Position numbers and translations under genes: made by a program. A stretch of 64,000 bases of DNA from Anseranas semipalmata (taxonomy: Eukaryota; Chordata; Aves; Anseriformes; Anseranatidae), in NCBI GenBank assembly GCA_013399115.1, contig VXAA01003389.1, positions 57,771 to 121,770 of the forward strand. Direction: 5' to 3'. Positions 12,530 through 24,587 of this stretch are shown piece after piece (within the stretch, counting starts at the first letter, position 1; each line of letters begins with the position of its first letter). A model generated the notes under the pieces. It was not told the DNA's origin, ran no database searches, and saw nothing but the letters and a program-made list of their open reading frames with translations.

Positions 12530-15500
12530 CAGGCTGTTCTTTCCCTGCTAACTTCTCAAGGAAAGGTGAATGTCCCTTGGTGTCTCTTAGGTGAACCTGT
12601 ATGCAGGTGCAACAGCATCTTCAAGTTCAGAGGTGTAATTTGCATCCCCCTCTGCCAGCATGTGAAGGCCTGTTCTTTCATTTTATATGCTAAGAAGTCT
12701 TCCTCCTACAAACTCTGATCAGGATTTTTAGTACATCTCAGGTCCTCTGGAACACGTACGTACAAACCAACTGGTGGTAACAGATTGATTTCAATTCAAG
12801 CCAATTCACTGTCAAGTTATCAAAAAGACTTATCCTTGGTACTCTAGATTTGCTGCCTAAGTTCATTAATTTATCAGGTTGAACTCTTAACAGAAAATAT
12901 CTGTGAAAAAAAAAAAGACTACAGTACCAGAACAGTACTTTCTCGGTATTTGAACTTGTAATGTGTGATGCAACATGTGGTTAATACCAGACAGGTGAAA
13001 AGATCATAGATAATGTGAGTTTTTGGAGAAACAGTGCCAAAGACATGATTTTCTGAAAGAGGGACTCAAGGGACATCTGTCATATTCTTTTGATTTTTTA
13101 GTTGTCACAGTAAACCTGCCACAGTTTGTCAGCAATTTACTGTTTATATGCTCTCATTAATAACATAAGCCACTTGGCTCTGCATAAAATTATGTTTTTT
13201 TCCCTCTTTAAAAATAACACACAGAATTGCACATATTGAATTTTTTTTTTCCTTAAAGCCCTAACACTATACCATCCTTTTTGGCTGAAGGGACACTTAA
13301 TAAAGTACACTCTTCTAATAAAGAGTGCACTAAATTGTACAAGAGTGTATGAAATAATTATTTTCTCCTAGATAACTCTTACAGTTTTTATGATTCATAT
13401 AAAACTAGAAATTTATCATAAAGTCTCAGAACACTTCATTGACTTCACCAAATGCTGGTATGTTTTGAATGAATTTTTCAACTCACGGGCACTGTTATCA
13501 ACACTAAGTGTGAATATTCTAGCACTCAAGTGCATGAATGTTAAAAAGGCAGATGACTATCGTCTGTAAGATGAAATATGATAAATGAAGTATTAGTGAT
13601 AAGAAACCATACTGTGACATTCAGGAAGAGGATTTCACTTAAAAAAATACAAGATAAATTAATTTATCTTATTTGCTATCTAATCACGCTTCATTCATTC
13701 TTAGGTTAGATGTGATTAGCATGGTGGATCACACATGCAACTAAAAGAAACTTAACCCTATTGACAGCCAGCACCACTACATCAGAAAAAAAAAAAGTGC
13801 AGAAATTACATGCTAGTGGGTTTATGGAATAAGCTCTCTTCAACTTTGTTAAGGCTGCAGGAAAAGGACTAGGTGACCAGCCTGTGGTTACACGAACAAA
13901 ATGGGACACAAAAACTCTGGTCTTGACATGAGGAATTGCTGGACATGACAGCCAACAGTGTAAGCATCAGACAAGAACGAGGGATAGGGCAGAGCAGTCT
14001 GTGGCATCTCACAGGTGTCTACAGGGGGCAAGCCTCACAGATAATTCAAGAGGATCACAATACCATATAAAACGAAGATTAACTAGGTAAATGTATCAGA
14101 AGTACTAAACTGGGGTATGCGTGTACCAAAATGGGCACTAGCTACAAACTAGGTTGTTTATTTAGGACAAGGCTGTGGTGGAGAAAGGGAGGTATAAGGG
14201 TAGTGGTGAAAAGGAGGGTCAAATGACAAGAAAAGGAGTAATAAAGAGTGGAAAGCAGTGAGCAGGTCCATACAGGGGTTCCCATCAGACAGCCTTGCAC
14301 TTGCTCACTGCTGCAGGAGCAGGGCAACAAATCAGACCTGTTGCTCTGGCTTTACAATAAAAATTGGTGAGTTTCTGCTGTCAGGAGGGCAGGGGTGGAA
14401 GCAGGGTGGGTAGCTTTCCCTGTGCAAGGGAACACCAGGTGGACATATCAAATACCCTAGTACCACCAAGTTGGTGCTCACTCTGACCTGATGACATTTA
14501 TAACACATAATACATTGTATCTTGGTATCACAAAAAAAAAAAATTGCTAAACTCTGTAGCATGGAGTTTTCAGATCCCTTTCAGAATTGTTCAGTTTAAT
14601 TACGGTAATTCCATTATTCTTGAGAGATATGCTGATAAGTAATTTTCTAAAGCTTTTTTTTTTTTTTTTATGCTAATATAATTATAGCAAGGCTTAGGTA
14701 ACTTTGGAGCACAGCATCCAACAGATTTCTTTACAGAATGTCAATGAATTAAGAAAAGTGGATGCTATTTTTATTTGGTTTGGAGCAGTATCATCAATAC
14801 TACAAAAATTTGTTACTAGGGAAATAGTACCAATCTTGGTTTGAGAAAAAAAAAAAAAAAAAAGAAACAATGTGAGATAGACAAAAGTTCTCTTATAATT
14901 TCTTTTTAAATTCAAAATAGTCAATTCTTATAAGTTAAAGAAATTAGTCAAGACAGCTGGACTAGAAAGCTGGGATGTGGATTTTTATTTTATTTTTTAT
15001 TTTTTAATAAAAGGTATCTGGAACATGTATTTTTTACAGTAACAGAGTTCAGACCTGAATGGTAAATAAGCAGCTCAGAAAATACATTGAGCCTAAAAAG
15101 GATATGAAAATAAACAAACAAATAAATAAAAGGACTGAGAACAGAAAACTGGTCTTAATAGTCATTACCAATTCCCTAAGGACAACCTGAATTCAGTATT
15201 GGAAAGGATTTTAAAACAAAAAGATTCTTCAACCATATAAATTAAATAAAAATGAATAAAAACATGAGGGTGAAAAGGCATTTTTTTGACCGAGGAAAAT
15301 AATAAAGGCAATCAAGGCATGACTCAAAGCAACTATATTTATATTTTTTCTTCATGATTTTCTAGTAACAGTGATGCTTACATTGGTCCTATAGAAAGAA
15401 TGGAAATGAATGCATAGAAATAGATGCTCTTGCTGGAAAAGAAGTTGCAAGAGAGTGCTTATATATGGGACATGTTTATATTGAATGAACCAGACAATTA

Positions 15501-15639
15501 AAAACACAGATTTGTCAAAGAACTGATCTATGAAAGCATGAGTCATGTGGTAATTTTTAATAGTAGGATATAATCATATCATTAGAGGAAAGGAAATATA
15601 GTACTGTATTATGATAAGAACAATGGATCTCAGCAATTC
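12530..15639. other. AT-rich stretch, one GC-richer patch, no recognisable gene
   Basis: No gene is seen. A patch at about 13860-14510 is richer in G and C than its surroundings and ends near an A run (14531-14542), but no family is recognisable. Other homopolymers include a T run at 14655-14669 and an A run of 18 at 14846-14863. Imperfect inverted repeats of the phrase TACACTCTT occur at 13304-13349. Open frames are 76 codons or fewer. Confidence 0.55.
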
Positions 15640-16235
15640 AGGACTTGAGAACATATTTTGAAGAAATATGTAAATAAAGAAAAATAAATGGAAGAATCTG
15701 CTAAAAAAGCAGCAGGATCAAAGATGTTTTTTTCAGATCTATCATGGGTAAAATAAATAATAATAATATGTTGAAAAAAAATACAATAGAGCTTCTTTAG
15801 ATTGTAGGTCATTTGATACAGTGCCATATGGAAAAATCTTTTTCTGACATAAAGATAGGAATTAACGTAGGCATTATAAACTTAAAAACAATGGTGAAAG
15901 ATGAAATGACAACAGCCATACTGAAAGGAAAAAATACTGAATTACAAACAGAATAATTGTGAAAGTCCTAAGGAACATCTTGGGACTGATAGCATTTAGC
16001 AGTTCCTTAATGACCTTGGTACAAGTAGGAATATGCTTATGAAATCAGATAAGGATAAAAAATTGTAAGATGCAATCAATGCAGAGGAGGAACAGTATTT
16101 AACACTGGAACATTTTGATAACCTTGAAGACAGAATAACAGAAATGAAGTGAAATTTATCACTATAATATGTGAAAGTTGGGCAGCAGTGGGACCCAGCA
16201 AAAATAGTGATGAGCCAGCATAGATTCTTAAGTGA
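15640..16235 (+). mobile_element. Ancient LINE (CR1-like) reverse-transcriptase relic
   Basis: This is a highly decayed + strand relic of a non-LTR retrotransposon reverse transcriptase. At 15809-15829 the translation reads SFDTVPY, matching the CR1-type motif A region (AFDTV). About 150 bp later (15964-16056) one frame reads S-P-K-E-H-L-G-T-D-S-I-stop-Q-F-L-N-D-L-G-T. This lines up residue by residue with the conserved PQGS..LGP..F...NDL block of LINE RTs, with Q lost from PQGS and a stop inside. The order and spacing of the two blocks are right for this family. Around 16145-16180 a further frame resembles the MKF segment that follows in CR1. Frameshifts and stops make it a fossil, far older than the other CR1 copies here. 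Exact ends are uncertain, and assignment to CR1 over L2 or L3 is inference. Confidence 0.6.
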
Positions 16236-16738
16236 CGTAAGCTCCATTTCTAGGCTTTGCCTAGAGCTCTGTAGAAACAAGTTGTGTGACCTAGGAGATC
16301 AGCCTATTGCTATGTTAAGCTCTTGGACTCAAGAATGTTTCACTGCAAGCGAGTACTATGGTTTAATGACAATCCTTTCACTGGGTTTAAATTACCCACC
16401 TTCTAATTAAACTAAATGTTGCCTTGTTCCTGATTCTGTTCCTGACACAGAACAGGAGATCCCAATGTACTTTTTTTCTGTCTCTTCATTACTTTCCATT
16501 TTTTCTATTTCTATATTTTTCTATTTCTCCCCTTTGATTTCTAAAGCAAATCATCCCAGTCTTTTCCTATCAAAGCTTTTTCAGCTTTACAATTTTCATC
16601 ATCTTTCTTAATTCCTCAATAGCTGGGTTATCCTCTAATCTTGATATTACTATCAAACAAATGAATCGCCTTTCATTCCCTCATGTTTACATTCATTTCC
16701 ACAGTGTTCTGCCAAACTTTTATTTCTCTACATGAAGG
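16236..16738. other. Pyrimidine-rich spacer, no gene
   Basis: About 500 bp between the LINE relic and the solo LTR. A C/T-rich section runs from about 16460 to 16640. No gene or repeat family is seen. Confidence 0.6.
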
Positions 16739-16743
16739 AAATT
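16739..16743. repeat. Left target-site duplication AAATT
   Basis: AAATT directly precedes the LTR 5' end (TGTCAC) and is repeated directly after its 3' end (ACAACA) at 17339-17343. Confidence 0.8.
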
Positions 16744-17338
16744 TGTCACAGTTTTGGCTGGGATAGAGTTAATTTTCTTCATAGAGGCTCACACAATGCT
16801 GTGTTTTGGATTTTTGGTGAAAATAGTGCCGATAACACACCAATGCTTTTAGTTGTTGCAGAGCAGTGCTTACACAGAGCCAGAGACTCTTCTACTTCTC
16901 ATGCTGCCCTGCCAGTGAGGGGGCTGGGGGTGCACCAGGAGCTGGGAGGGGACACAGCCAGGACAGCTGGCCCAGGCTGGCCACAGGGATGTCCCGCAAC
17001 ATGAGGCGCAATGCTCAGCAGTAACAGCTGGGGTAAAGAAGGAGGAAGGGGGTGACGTTTGGAGTGATGGCGTTTGTCTTCCCAAGACACCATTATGGGT
17101 GATGGGCCCTGCTGTCCTGGGAGGGGCTGAACACCTGCCTGCCGGTGGGAAGTAGTGAATGAATTCTTTGTTTTGCTTTGCTTGTGTGCATGGCTTTTGC
17201 TTTACCTGGTAAGCTGCCTTTATCTCAACCCATGAATTCTCGCACTTTTACCTTTCTGATTCTCTCCCCCATCCCACCCGGGGAGAGTGAGTGAGTGGCT
17301 GTGTGGTGCTTAGCTGCCTGCAGGGTTAAATCACAACA
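16744..17338 (+). mobile_element. Solo LTR, avian ERV (ERVL-like), family 1 copy A
   Basis: A complete 595-bp solo long terminal repeat. It starts TGTCAC, ends CACAACA (TGT...ACA inverted termini) and is flanked by a perfect 5-bp duplication, AAATT. It closely matches two other copies here (29634-30190 and 55113-55605) in the opening block (GGCTGGGATAGAGTTAATTTT), the GC-rich centre at about 16890-17010 and the terminal block GTGTGGTGCTTAGCTGCC. Orientation is set by the copy at 29634, which keeps an ATTAAA-type polyadenylation signal ahead of a TGTCTTTATCT block; that signal is degraded here. No internal retroviral genes adjoin it, so it is a recombined solo LTR. A 5-bp duplication is typical of class III (ERVL) elements, so the class is an inference. 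The small open frames inside are incidental. Confidence 0.88.
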
Positions 17339-17343
17339 AAATT
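17339..17343. repeat. Right target-site duplication AAATT
   Basis: Exact copy of the AAATT at 16739-16743, immediately after the LTR 3' end. Confidence 0.8.
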
Positions 17344-18031
17344 CTAGGTATTACAAGTCCGCAAAGAAAAAAAAATCATGTAAAACTTTTTTATTAGACA
17401 GAGTTTTGACAAGATTTAGCCAAGTATAAAGAGAAATTGAGAAATAATTTGTGTTGAGTTTAATTATGCTGAATAAAGTGTCAGATAGTTTTATAACTAA
17501 TCATAGCATAAAACAAATCAATGTAAAAGTAATGAACTAAATGAATTAAATAAACAAATTGGGTTAGATTTATTGTCAACAAAGAACACAATCGTGTACA
17601 TGCATTTCTGGAGTTTTGTTTCCAATCTAGACACCTGCTACAAACAGACTTTTTAAACCACTGCTGTTTTTATTTTTAACATTTCAGAACCTACTTGTCT
17701 TCTTTGCTTAATGCTCTTTCACATAAATTATTATTGCAAATACACCGTGACAGCATGTAATCAGCACCTCACACTCATCATCTCAGCTTGCCAAATATTC
17801 TATATAATAATAATAAAAAGAGTTCTTCCCATTTTTTTGTAGTTGCAGGTATGAAGACCAGTCACATTCTTATTCTCTCCTGATAATCCCTATAAGCCAA
17901 ACAACAATGGATCATTTTAAAGTATTGTTGTTGTTTTGATAACCACCATGAAATTTCAGAACCCCTACTGAAGGAAAACATCACAGTCTTGTCTTTTTAA
18001 AACACACCTATTTCATTGTATTATAATTTAC
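17344..18031. other. AT-rich spacer between two solo LTRs, no gene
   Basis: About 690 bp of AT-rich DNA separate two insertions in opposite orientations. It contains an AATAATAATAA microsatellite-like patch at about 17804-17816 and no recognisable gene. Confidence 0.6.
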
Positions 18032-18036
18032 CTTGA
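18032..18036. repeat. Left target-site duplication CTTGA
   Basis: CTTGA directly precedes TGTGCTGGG and is repeated at 18801-18805 directly after CCCTACA. Confidence 0.8.
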
Positions 18037-18800
18037 TGTGCTGGGTTAACCTTGGCTGGCTCCCAGATGACCACCCAGCTGTTTTGTCACTCCCCTGTCT
18101 CAATTGGAAAGGTGAACAAAATACAATGAAGAAGCTCAGGGCTTGAGATGAAGGCAGGGAGCTCACTTACCATCACAGGTAAAACAGACCTGGGGGAAAA
18201 TTAATTTATTTTATGGCAATTAAAATGAGTAGGATGGTGAGAAACAAAGGGAAAACAACAACAACCAAAAAAACCTCCTTCTTCCTCCCCTTCTTCCCAG
18301 GCTCAAGTTCACTCCTTCATTCCCAATTTCTCTACCTCCTCTTAACAAGTGTTATGGGTGAATAGGGAATGGGGGCTGTGGTCAATCCATAACAGCTCCT
18401 CTCTGCTACTCCTTCCTCTTCACAATCCTCCCCTGCTCCAGTCTGGGTTTTACATAGGCTGCAGGGGGACAACCTACTTCACCATGGTCTTCTCCACAGG
18501 CTGCAGGGGAATCTCTCCTCCATCACCTGGAACACCTCCTCCCTGTCCTTCTTCTCTCACCTCAGTGTTCACAGGGTGACTTCTCTTTCTCACACCTGCT
18601 CCACAGCATTCTTATCCCTTTCTTATAAAGGCTTTCCCCAGGGTGCCACCATCTTGGCTGCTGGGCCCAGCTGGGCCCTGTGATGAGGCTGTTGGAGCCA
18701 GCTGGCACTGGCTGTGCCCTGCAAGGAACAACCCTCACCTCACCTCGCAGAGAAGCCCTGCAGCCCCCCTGCCAGCACCTGGGCACCTGCACACCCTACA
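18037..18800 (-). mobile_element. Solo LTR, avian ERV (ERVL-like), family 2 copy A, inverted
   Basis: A complete 764-bp solo LTR on the - strand. On the + strand it opens TGTGCTGGGTTAACC and closes CCCTACA, with a perfect 5-bp CTTGA duplication on each side. Read on the - strand, it has a U3 related to the copies at 45041 and 53226 and repeated 'ctgcagcc.gtgg' phrases in its middle. It has a TATA-like TTTATAAG (complement of 18622-18629) and an AATAAA signal (complement of 18205-18210). Its last 80 bp or so differ from those of the other family-2 copies, ending in a 'ccagccaaggttaacccagcaca' type block, so it belongs to a distinct subfamily. The 5-bp duplication suggests an ERVL-type integrase, which is inference. 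No viral coding region remains. Confidence 0.87.
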
Positions 18801-18805
18801 CTTGA
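18801..18805. repeat. Right target-site duplication CTTGA
   Basis: Exact copy of the CTTGA at 18032-18036. Confidence 0.8.
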
Positions 18806-21800
18806 AATGACACTTTTCAAAGTGAAATTTTACTTGATATAGTAGTGGTTTTGGTTTAGACCATTAAGGAAGCTGTGGTTTCCTTAATCTTAATATGAAT
18901 AGATTACATTTCAATCCTTTTCTAGAATCTGTGGATAATAGTTAAGGATTTCTAGAGAGTTACAGATTTCTAGGGAGTTCATTAGTGCTCTGAGACAGAT
19001 CTTTACAGACATCCATCTTCACTTTAATGGCAGCTGTTGAAATATTCAGGTCTCAGTTTTTCATGCTTCCTTAAATGCTGCTCAATACTGAAAATGAGTG
19101 AAAATATAAGGTCAATGAAAAATTACTTCACAGGGTGACACCTTTGCAACAGTTTTTTGTTGTTGTTGTTTGTTTGCTTGTTTGTTTGTTTGTTTTTTAT
19201 TTAATGGAGAAAGTTTAGAGGCCTGGTAAGTACTGGGATGCATCATATACAGACGTGCAAACACACATATGAGACACATATGTATGTTCCAGCTTTTCTC
19301 ATGGCTTTCCCTGCCGGGCATGGTGGTTGAACTGAAACCCAAATATCCATTCAGACCTCCTCCAGTGTGGTGACAGAATACTGCTTTGCAATTAGGTGTT
19401 ACCGAAGGAAGGAGCATCTCATTCCTGGTGAACGGCTGTCTGCTGGCTGTGGCATTAATTGACAGTCTGCCTACTGTTGTTAGCGGAGAGGCAAGGACTG
19501 AACAGATGCTGAATAGGTGTTGGATTATTTTTGTCACCAACATGAGTTTGAGAGGCACTAGTAACATACCTGTGAAAATCTTGTATTTCAGCAATTCAAG
19601 GATAAAGAAAACAGAGAATCAATCTGCCTGAAGTCTTTAATTTATACTACATTCTCCACCGTATCCACCATCAATACCATCATAACAGCATTACAATCCT
19701 TTCCTGAATCTGACAGGTTTGCCAGACCCAGTAATTTCAGATCTGTGTATCTCGCCTTCATTATATAGAGAGATGTACATACTGGTATTAGGGCTACTCA
19801 GTTTCTCCTGCACCTGGCATTTGTGCCCATTCTTCAGACATCATACAATAGCTCTAATCCTGATAATAGTTCTTAGAGGGTATCTGCTTACACCAATAAC
19901 TTTTGAAATCCCTGGTGGTTTAGATGGGTGCTTAGAGCTTCTCCATATAAAACTCACGTAACTTGTCCTCCCCTTTCAGAAAGAAAATGTAACAATTTAG
20001 CTAAATCAATTCCTAAATTGATTTAAACTATTGAAATCGCTGGTGTAGATGCTCTTAAATTGGCTTAAGGGTGGCTAATATTGATGTATCTCATTCATTT
20101 TGATCTAAAATTAAATTCTTTTAAATTGGCTTAAATTCTTTGTACACACCAATGCCTCAAGTCTAGCAGTCCAAATTGAATTTCATGCTGCAAGGTCAAT
20201 GGACTTAAAAGAAGCTAGGACCTATAATGACACAGCTGTTTTAGAAATTGCTTCAAAGGGCCTATGAATCAACAACTGTAAAAAATAAACAGAAGTTTTC
20301 AGTAGACGCAAATAGCTGGACATTCTGAAGATACATTCTGTATTCTGAAGATACATTCTGAAGATAAGGGATACATTTTTTAAAATTTTGAGTGAACAAG
20401 GATGGTGATATACAAGGCATCAAATTTTTAGAAAATGATGTCAAAACCTAAATATATGTCATGCATTTTTTCTGTCTTTCTTCCATTTCCAGCTTAAATT
20501 TGCCTGCTGGTTATTGCTATGTCAGTCAGGTTTGGCAAAATACTGAGAATGAGGTCATGCATGGCCATCTGTAAGAAAAGGTTCCAGTTCATCTGAATTT
20601 CTAGTCTCCTCCATTACATGCAAGACAAAAATGCCTATGTCTCTCTTGGCTGCAGAATCAGCAAAATTGTTGGTGAGAGAATGGAAATATGAATATAATA
20701 TTTTCAAATTCCCCTTTCCCAGAGCCAATGACAATTTTTCTTTTATCCACACATAGAAGTCAATAGTCTTTCTACCATTTTGCTGTGCATCCCTACTTCC
20801 AGCTGACTCAAAATTGTTATTACATTCAGTCAAACCCATGAATATATACAACCTACTTTCAAGGCTTCTTCAATAATGCAGGCTGGGACTAGAATAGAAG
20901 AAATACCTTGAATGAGATAGGGGATAAGCAGAAAGGGGAAATAATATAGTAATAGCCTGAAATCCGGCTATTACTTCAAATATTGAAGCTTCTTTCCATT
21001 ATTAATTTCAGCTTGACAAAATTTGCTATTTACTCTCCAGTTAACACTGACCAATTTGCAGCTGAAAAAAATGCTGCTGCTTCTTTGATTTTGGGTTCAG
21101 CGTGTTCCTGCTAGATTTGGATTGAAATGGAAGGCACAAAACCTCTCTGTCTGGCACCCGCTCCTTTGCTTACAGTTCCAGCAGCTTTGTTTCATTCCTT
21201 CATGTCAATGGAATTTAAAATATAAAAAGTGATTTTTCTATTGGTTACACTGAAAGGCCTATGTAAATCAAGGTGCCTTTTGACTGTGTAGAGATACGGT
21301 CCCAAATAATAGCAGTTGCTATGGAAGCAGAGAAGGGTGCTTTATGCAGACATGCAGAAAGAGGAATGGAGAAGGAGTGTGTGTAGTGGGCAAATCCAGT
21401 ACAGATCAGCGTAAAGGCAGATTGTCTCTAAGCATAATGTTGGGTCTCCAAAATATACTGTGGTAAATCACAGGTATACATAGAGTTTATCATAAGAGCA
21501 ATTATGGTCATCAGGAGGCTCATTAGCACTGATTTTCATAATCCCCATTCTGAATTAGGGTGTCCTTGATATAGGAAATTACCCAGAGTTGATACCCAGA
21601 GTAGATGGCTAGCTGGAATGATTCCATGTATATTTAGTGGAATTGTATTATCTTTTGTGGGGAAGCCAGACAAAAGATCCAGCTTTCCTGAATGATAGCA
21701 ACAGCAACATTATTAAAAAATAATGCAGGCATACATTAACACAGTAATGAGAGTGCCAACTTTATTTAAAATTCTAAGGTCAAAAAGAGACATTTGTAGA

Positions 21801-22616
21801 CCAAGGAACAAGTCAGCCCAAGAAAGATCAAATGCCATTATATTTCCTTCAGCAAAACATAAAAGGTCTATAATTACTTTCAACTCACCAAGGAAGCCTG
21901 TAACATGTACGTGTATCTTTCCAATGTGAAGTAGAGAGAGGTTTCTTTGACAAGGAAGTTTTCTTTCTTGTTGTTGTTTTTATTTATTTATTTATTTAAT
22001 GGATTCAGAAAGGGTTTGAGGATTTACTTATTTGCAGGTTATCTAGGCAATAATTTAGTTCTGTAGAGCAGAAGACCTTACAAAAACCAGCAGCTAGATT
22101 ATTTTGTGTTCATTTAACATAACCTGTTCATTTCCTTCAATCATATTATTTCTATGAAGGAATCTTAAAAATGGTCATTTCACTTATACAAATGAATCAG
22201 ATATAGCAACCTGGCAGCACAGTTAATTGACCTTGCTACGTATTTTTCCTTTCCATATTGCCATATTACATCCTTCAGTGAAAATATTCCATTTAGCTCC
22301 TATTAAGCTGCCCTTGGAGCTTGCCAATCCATGAAAAATTCACGTTTCCTCTTTGGTTCTCCCATTTTTTGATACTAATTGCGTTTTGGACTTCTTTTCA
22401 TGAAGTACAAATTTGCTTTAAAGATAAAGTTCCTTCAGGAAATATATTGTGATCAACATTTTCTTGCTCCAGCGTAACAACATATGTTGACATAGTCTGG
22501 ATAGCCCTGATCCCATGAAGAATGCTTTTGAAGCACTGCATGTGAAGTGCATGTAAAGCTCTTGTATGAAAAGCATGGACAGATAATTGCAAGCAAATGA
22601 CATAAGATACTTACTT
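18806..22616. other. AT-rich stretch with simple repeats, no recognised gene
   Basis: No gene is recognised over 3.8 kb. It holds a (TTG/TTTG)n microsatellite at 19152-19198 and a 160-codon - strand frame (19112-19594), whose last part is merely that microsatellite read as K/Q/N. Also present are a 10-bp inverted repeat at 20002-20025, a small tandem repeat of a CTGAAGATACATT-like phrase at about 20322-20364, and a (TTTA)n run at 21980-21999. The 19240-19560 section is of higher complexity than its surroundings and is open on both strands, but matches nothing I know. Confidence 0.5.
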
Positions 22617-23138
22617 TGGGGCAGCTTGGGGCACCACAGTATAAAAAGGGTATAACACTAATAGAGAGTGTCCAAAGGAGAGCTACAAAGACGGTGAAGG
22701 GTCTAGAGGGGGAGACGCATGAGGAGCAGCTGAAGTCACTTGGTTTGTTCAGCCCAGAGAAAAGGAGACTGAGGGGAGGCCTCATGGCAACCTGCAGCTT
22801 CCTCACAAGGGGAGCGGAGGGGCAGGCGCTGATCTCTGCTCTCTGGTGACAGCGACAGGACCCGAGGGAACAGCATGGAGCTGTCACAGGGGAGGGTCAG
22901 GAACCTGGGTGTTAGGAAAAGGTTCTTCACCCAGAGGGTGGTGGGGCACTGGAACAGGCTCCCCAGGGCAGTGGTCACAGCACCGAGCCTGCTGGAGTTC
23001 AAGAAGCATTTGGACAACACTCTCAGACATATGATTTAATTTTTGGGTGGTCCTGTGTGGAGTCAAGAGTTGGACTCAATGATCCTTGGGTCAATGGGTC
23101 CCTTCCAACTCAGGATATTCTATGATTCTATGATTCTA
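22617..23138 (+). mobile_element. CR1 LINE, 5'-truncated 3' end
   Basis: A + strand CR1 retrotransposon fragment, 5'-truncated as most avian CR1 copies are. It starts in the C-terminal part of the reverse-transcriptase ORF (GGGCACCACAGTATAAAAAG region, then a block encoding Q-R-R-A-T-K near 22672-22692). It runs through the conserved 'ttcacccagagggtggtggggcactgg' region at about 22927-22953 and closes with the 3' UTR phrase TTGGACTCAATGATCC and the terminal ATTCTATG-type repeats at 23119-23137. Small frames on both strands here are fragments of the decayed ORF or its shadow. There is no poly-A tail, as expected for CR1. It is non-functional. Confidence 0.95.
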
Positions 23139-24405
23139 CTTACCTGTTGGAAGCTTTAGCTGGGGCTACTTACTGCTTGTCCAGAACAGTCTGAAAGGGC
23201 CTGCATGTTAGCAAGGATGGTGGAACTCATTAGACTGCTAGGAACCCCACTGCTTTCAACACTGTCTCCTTAGCCTTAGAGTCCATGAAGTGTTTCTAAA
23301 AAGTCAGTGCTAAGTAGCTAACATGTTAATATAAATTTATTAGTTAATATACAAGCTCACCAACTTTCTACAAGTTTGTGTGTTTAACCCAAAGTCAGTC
23401 AAAAGAATCCTTCTTTCATTTTATGTTTGTCTACTTAGTCTGAAGATATTCCGACTCTATAGAAATATTTCATTCTAAATTTATCTGTAATACATATCAA
23501 TTTTAAAACCTGTATTTTTTCAGTGTCTGAGTCCTGAAATGAATACTGCCAGAATAATAAATAGGAAATTTGTCAATGTACTGTAGTTTACCTTCAGCAT
23601 CTATCAATATCCTTGAAATAATGACAAAAAAATAACATCCGTTTTCAAGATTTTTTCTAACTCTCCTGTCATTGAGTGACAGGCTAAAGTGACATTTTTA
23701 GGCAAAGCAGTTACTTTGAGCCTGACAGAATTTGTTATTTTAATCAGTAGTGATTCAGTATTGATAAAGATGGAGGAAACCACAGAGGAACTAGCTTGAC
23801 AAAATTTGAGACAATATCAGACATAGAATTAATCAGCCAATAAACAAGCAAAATGGTTAAGTTCTTTCCATTTACAGAAACTCAGTCTTCAGCTATGAGA
23901 CCGAGGTAATCTATACTGCAGTCAGACCTGGTTAACAGTCGTGCAAAGAGGGACATGCTTTCTGTTTGTTTAAAAAAAATCCAGGCAGTGAAAATGGTGC
24001 TGGTGATAAGAGAGAAAACATTTGCCTCCTCCCTCTGTAGATCTCTAAGGATGACGCAGTTTCCCAGACAGAAACTTCGTCAGCTCAGGCAATATTTTCA
24101 CACACAAATTAAAATGGAACAAGCCAACTCACCACTAAAAGAAGGAATCCTTCTTTGTCCTTGGCCTTGACTATTCATCCTAAAGTTTCTCAACCCTTAA
24201 TTTCTTCTAGCACAATGAGCTCTGTGGACTCTTTTTTTTTTTTTTCCTGGAGTGAAAGATAGAAAGATATATGGATGAATATATGTTAATATATGCATGC
24301 TAAGTCTTACAAAATCCTCAACTCCATTTTAACAAAGTTTTGGCATGAATAGTAATCTATTAAATTTTTAAGTCATGAGAGGTATTTGTAATAAAAAAAA
24401 AAAAA
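23139..24405. other. AT-rich stretch, no gene
   Basis: About 1.27 kb with no recognisable gene. It includes a T run at 24232-24246 and ends in an A run of 13 (24393-24405), which is the left edge of the tandem duplication that follows. Confidence 0.6.
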
Positions 24406-24586
24406 GAGAGAGAAAGTAAGAAAATAAAAAATATCAATATACCAATAGCATCAAAATTGTAGAACATAACTCTAAATGAAGATTTCAATCAAAAAAATAT
24501 TTAACTGATATTTCATACAATTTACATTTATTATATTTATACTTAATATATCATTTAATACATTTATATTTAATATTTTAATAAGT

Positions 24587-24587
24587 N
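24587..24587. other. Single ambiguous base N
   Basis: One N at the position corresponding to the edge of the 290-N gap in the second copy of the duplication. It suggests a join or low-confidence call in the assembly. Confidence 0.95.
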
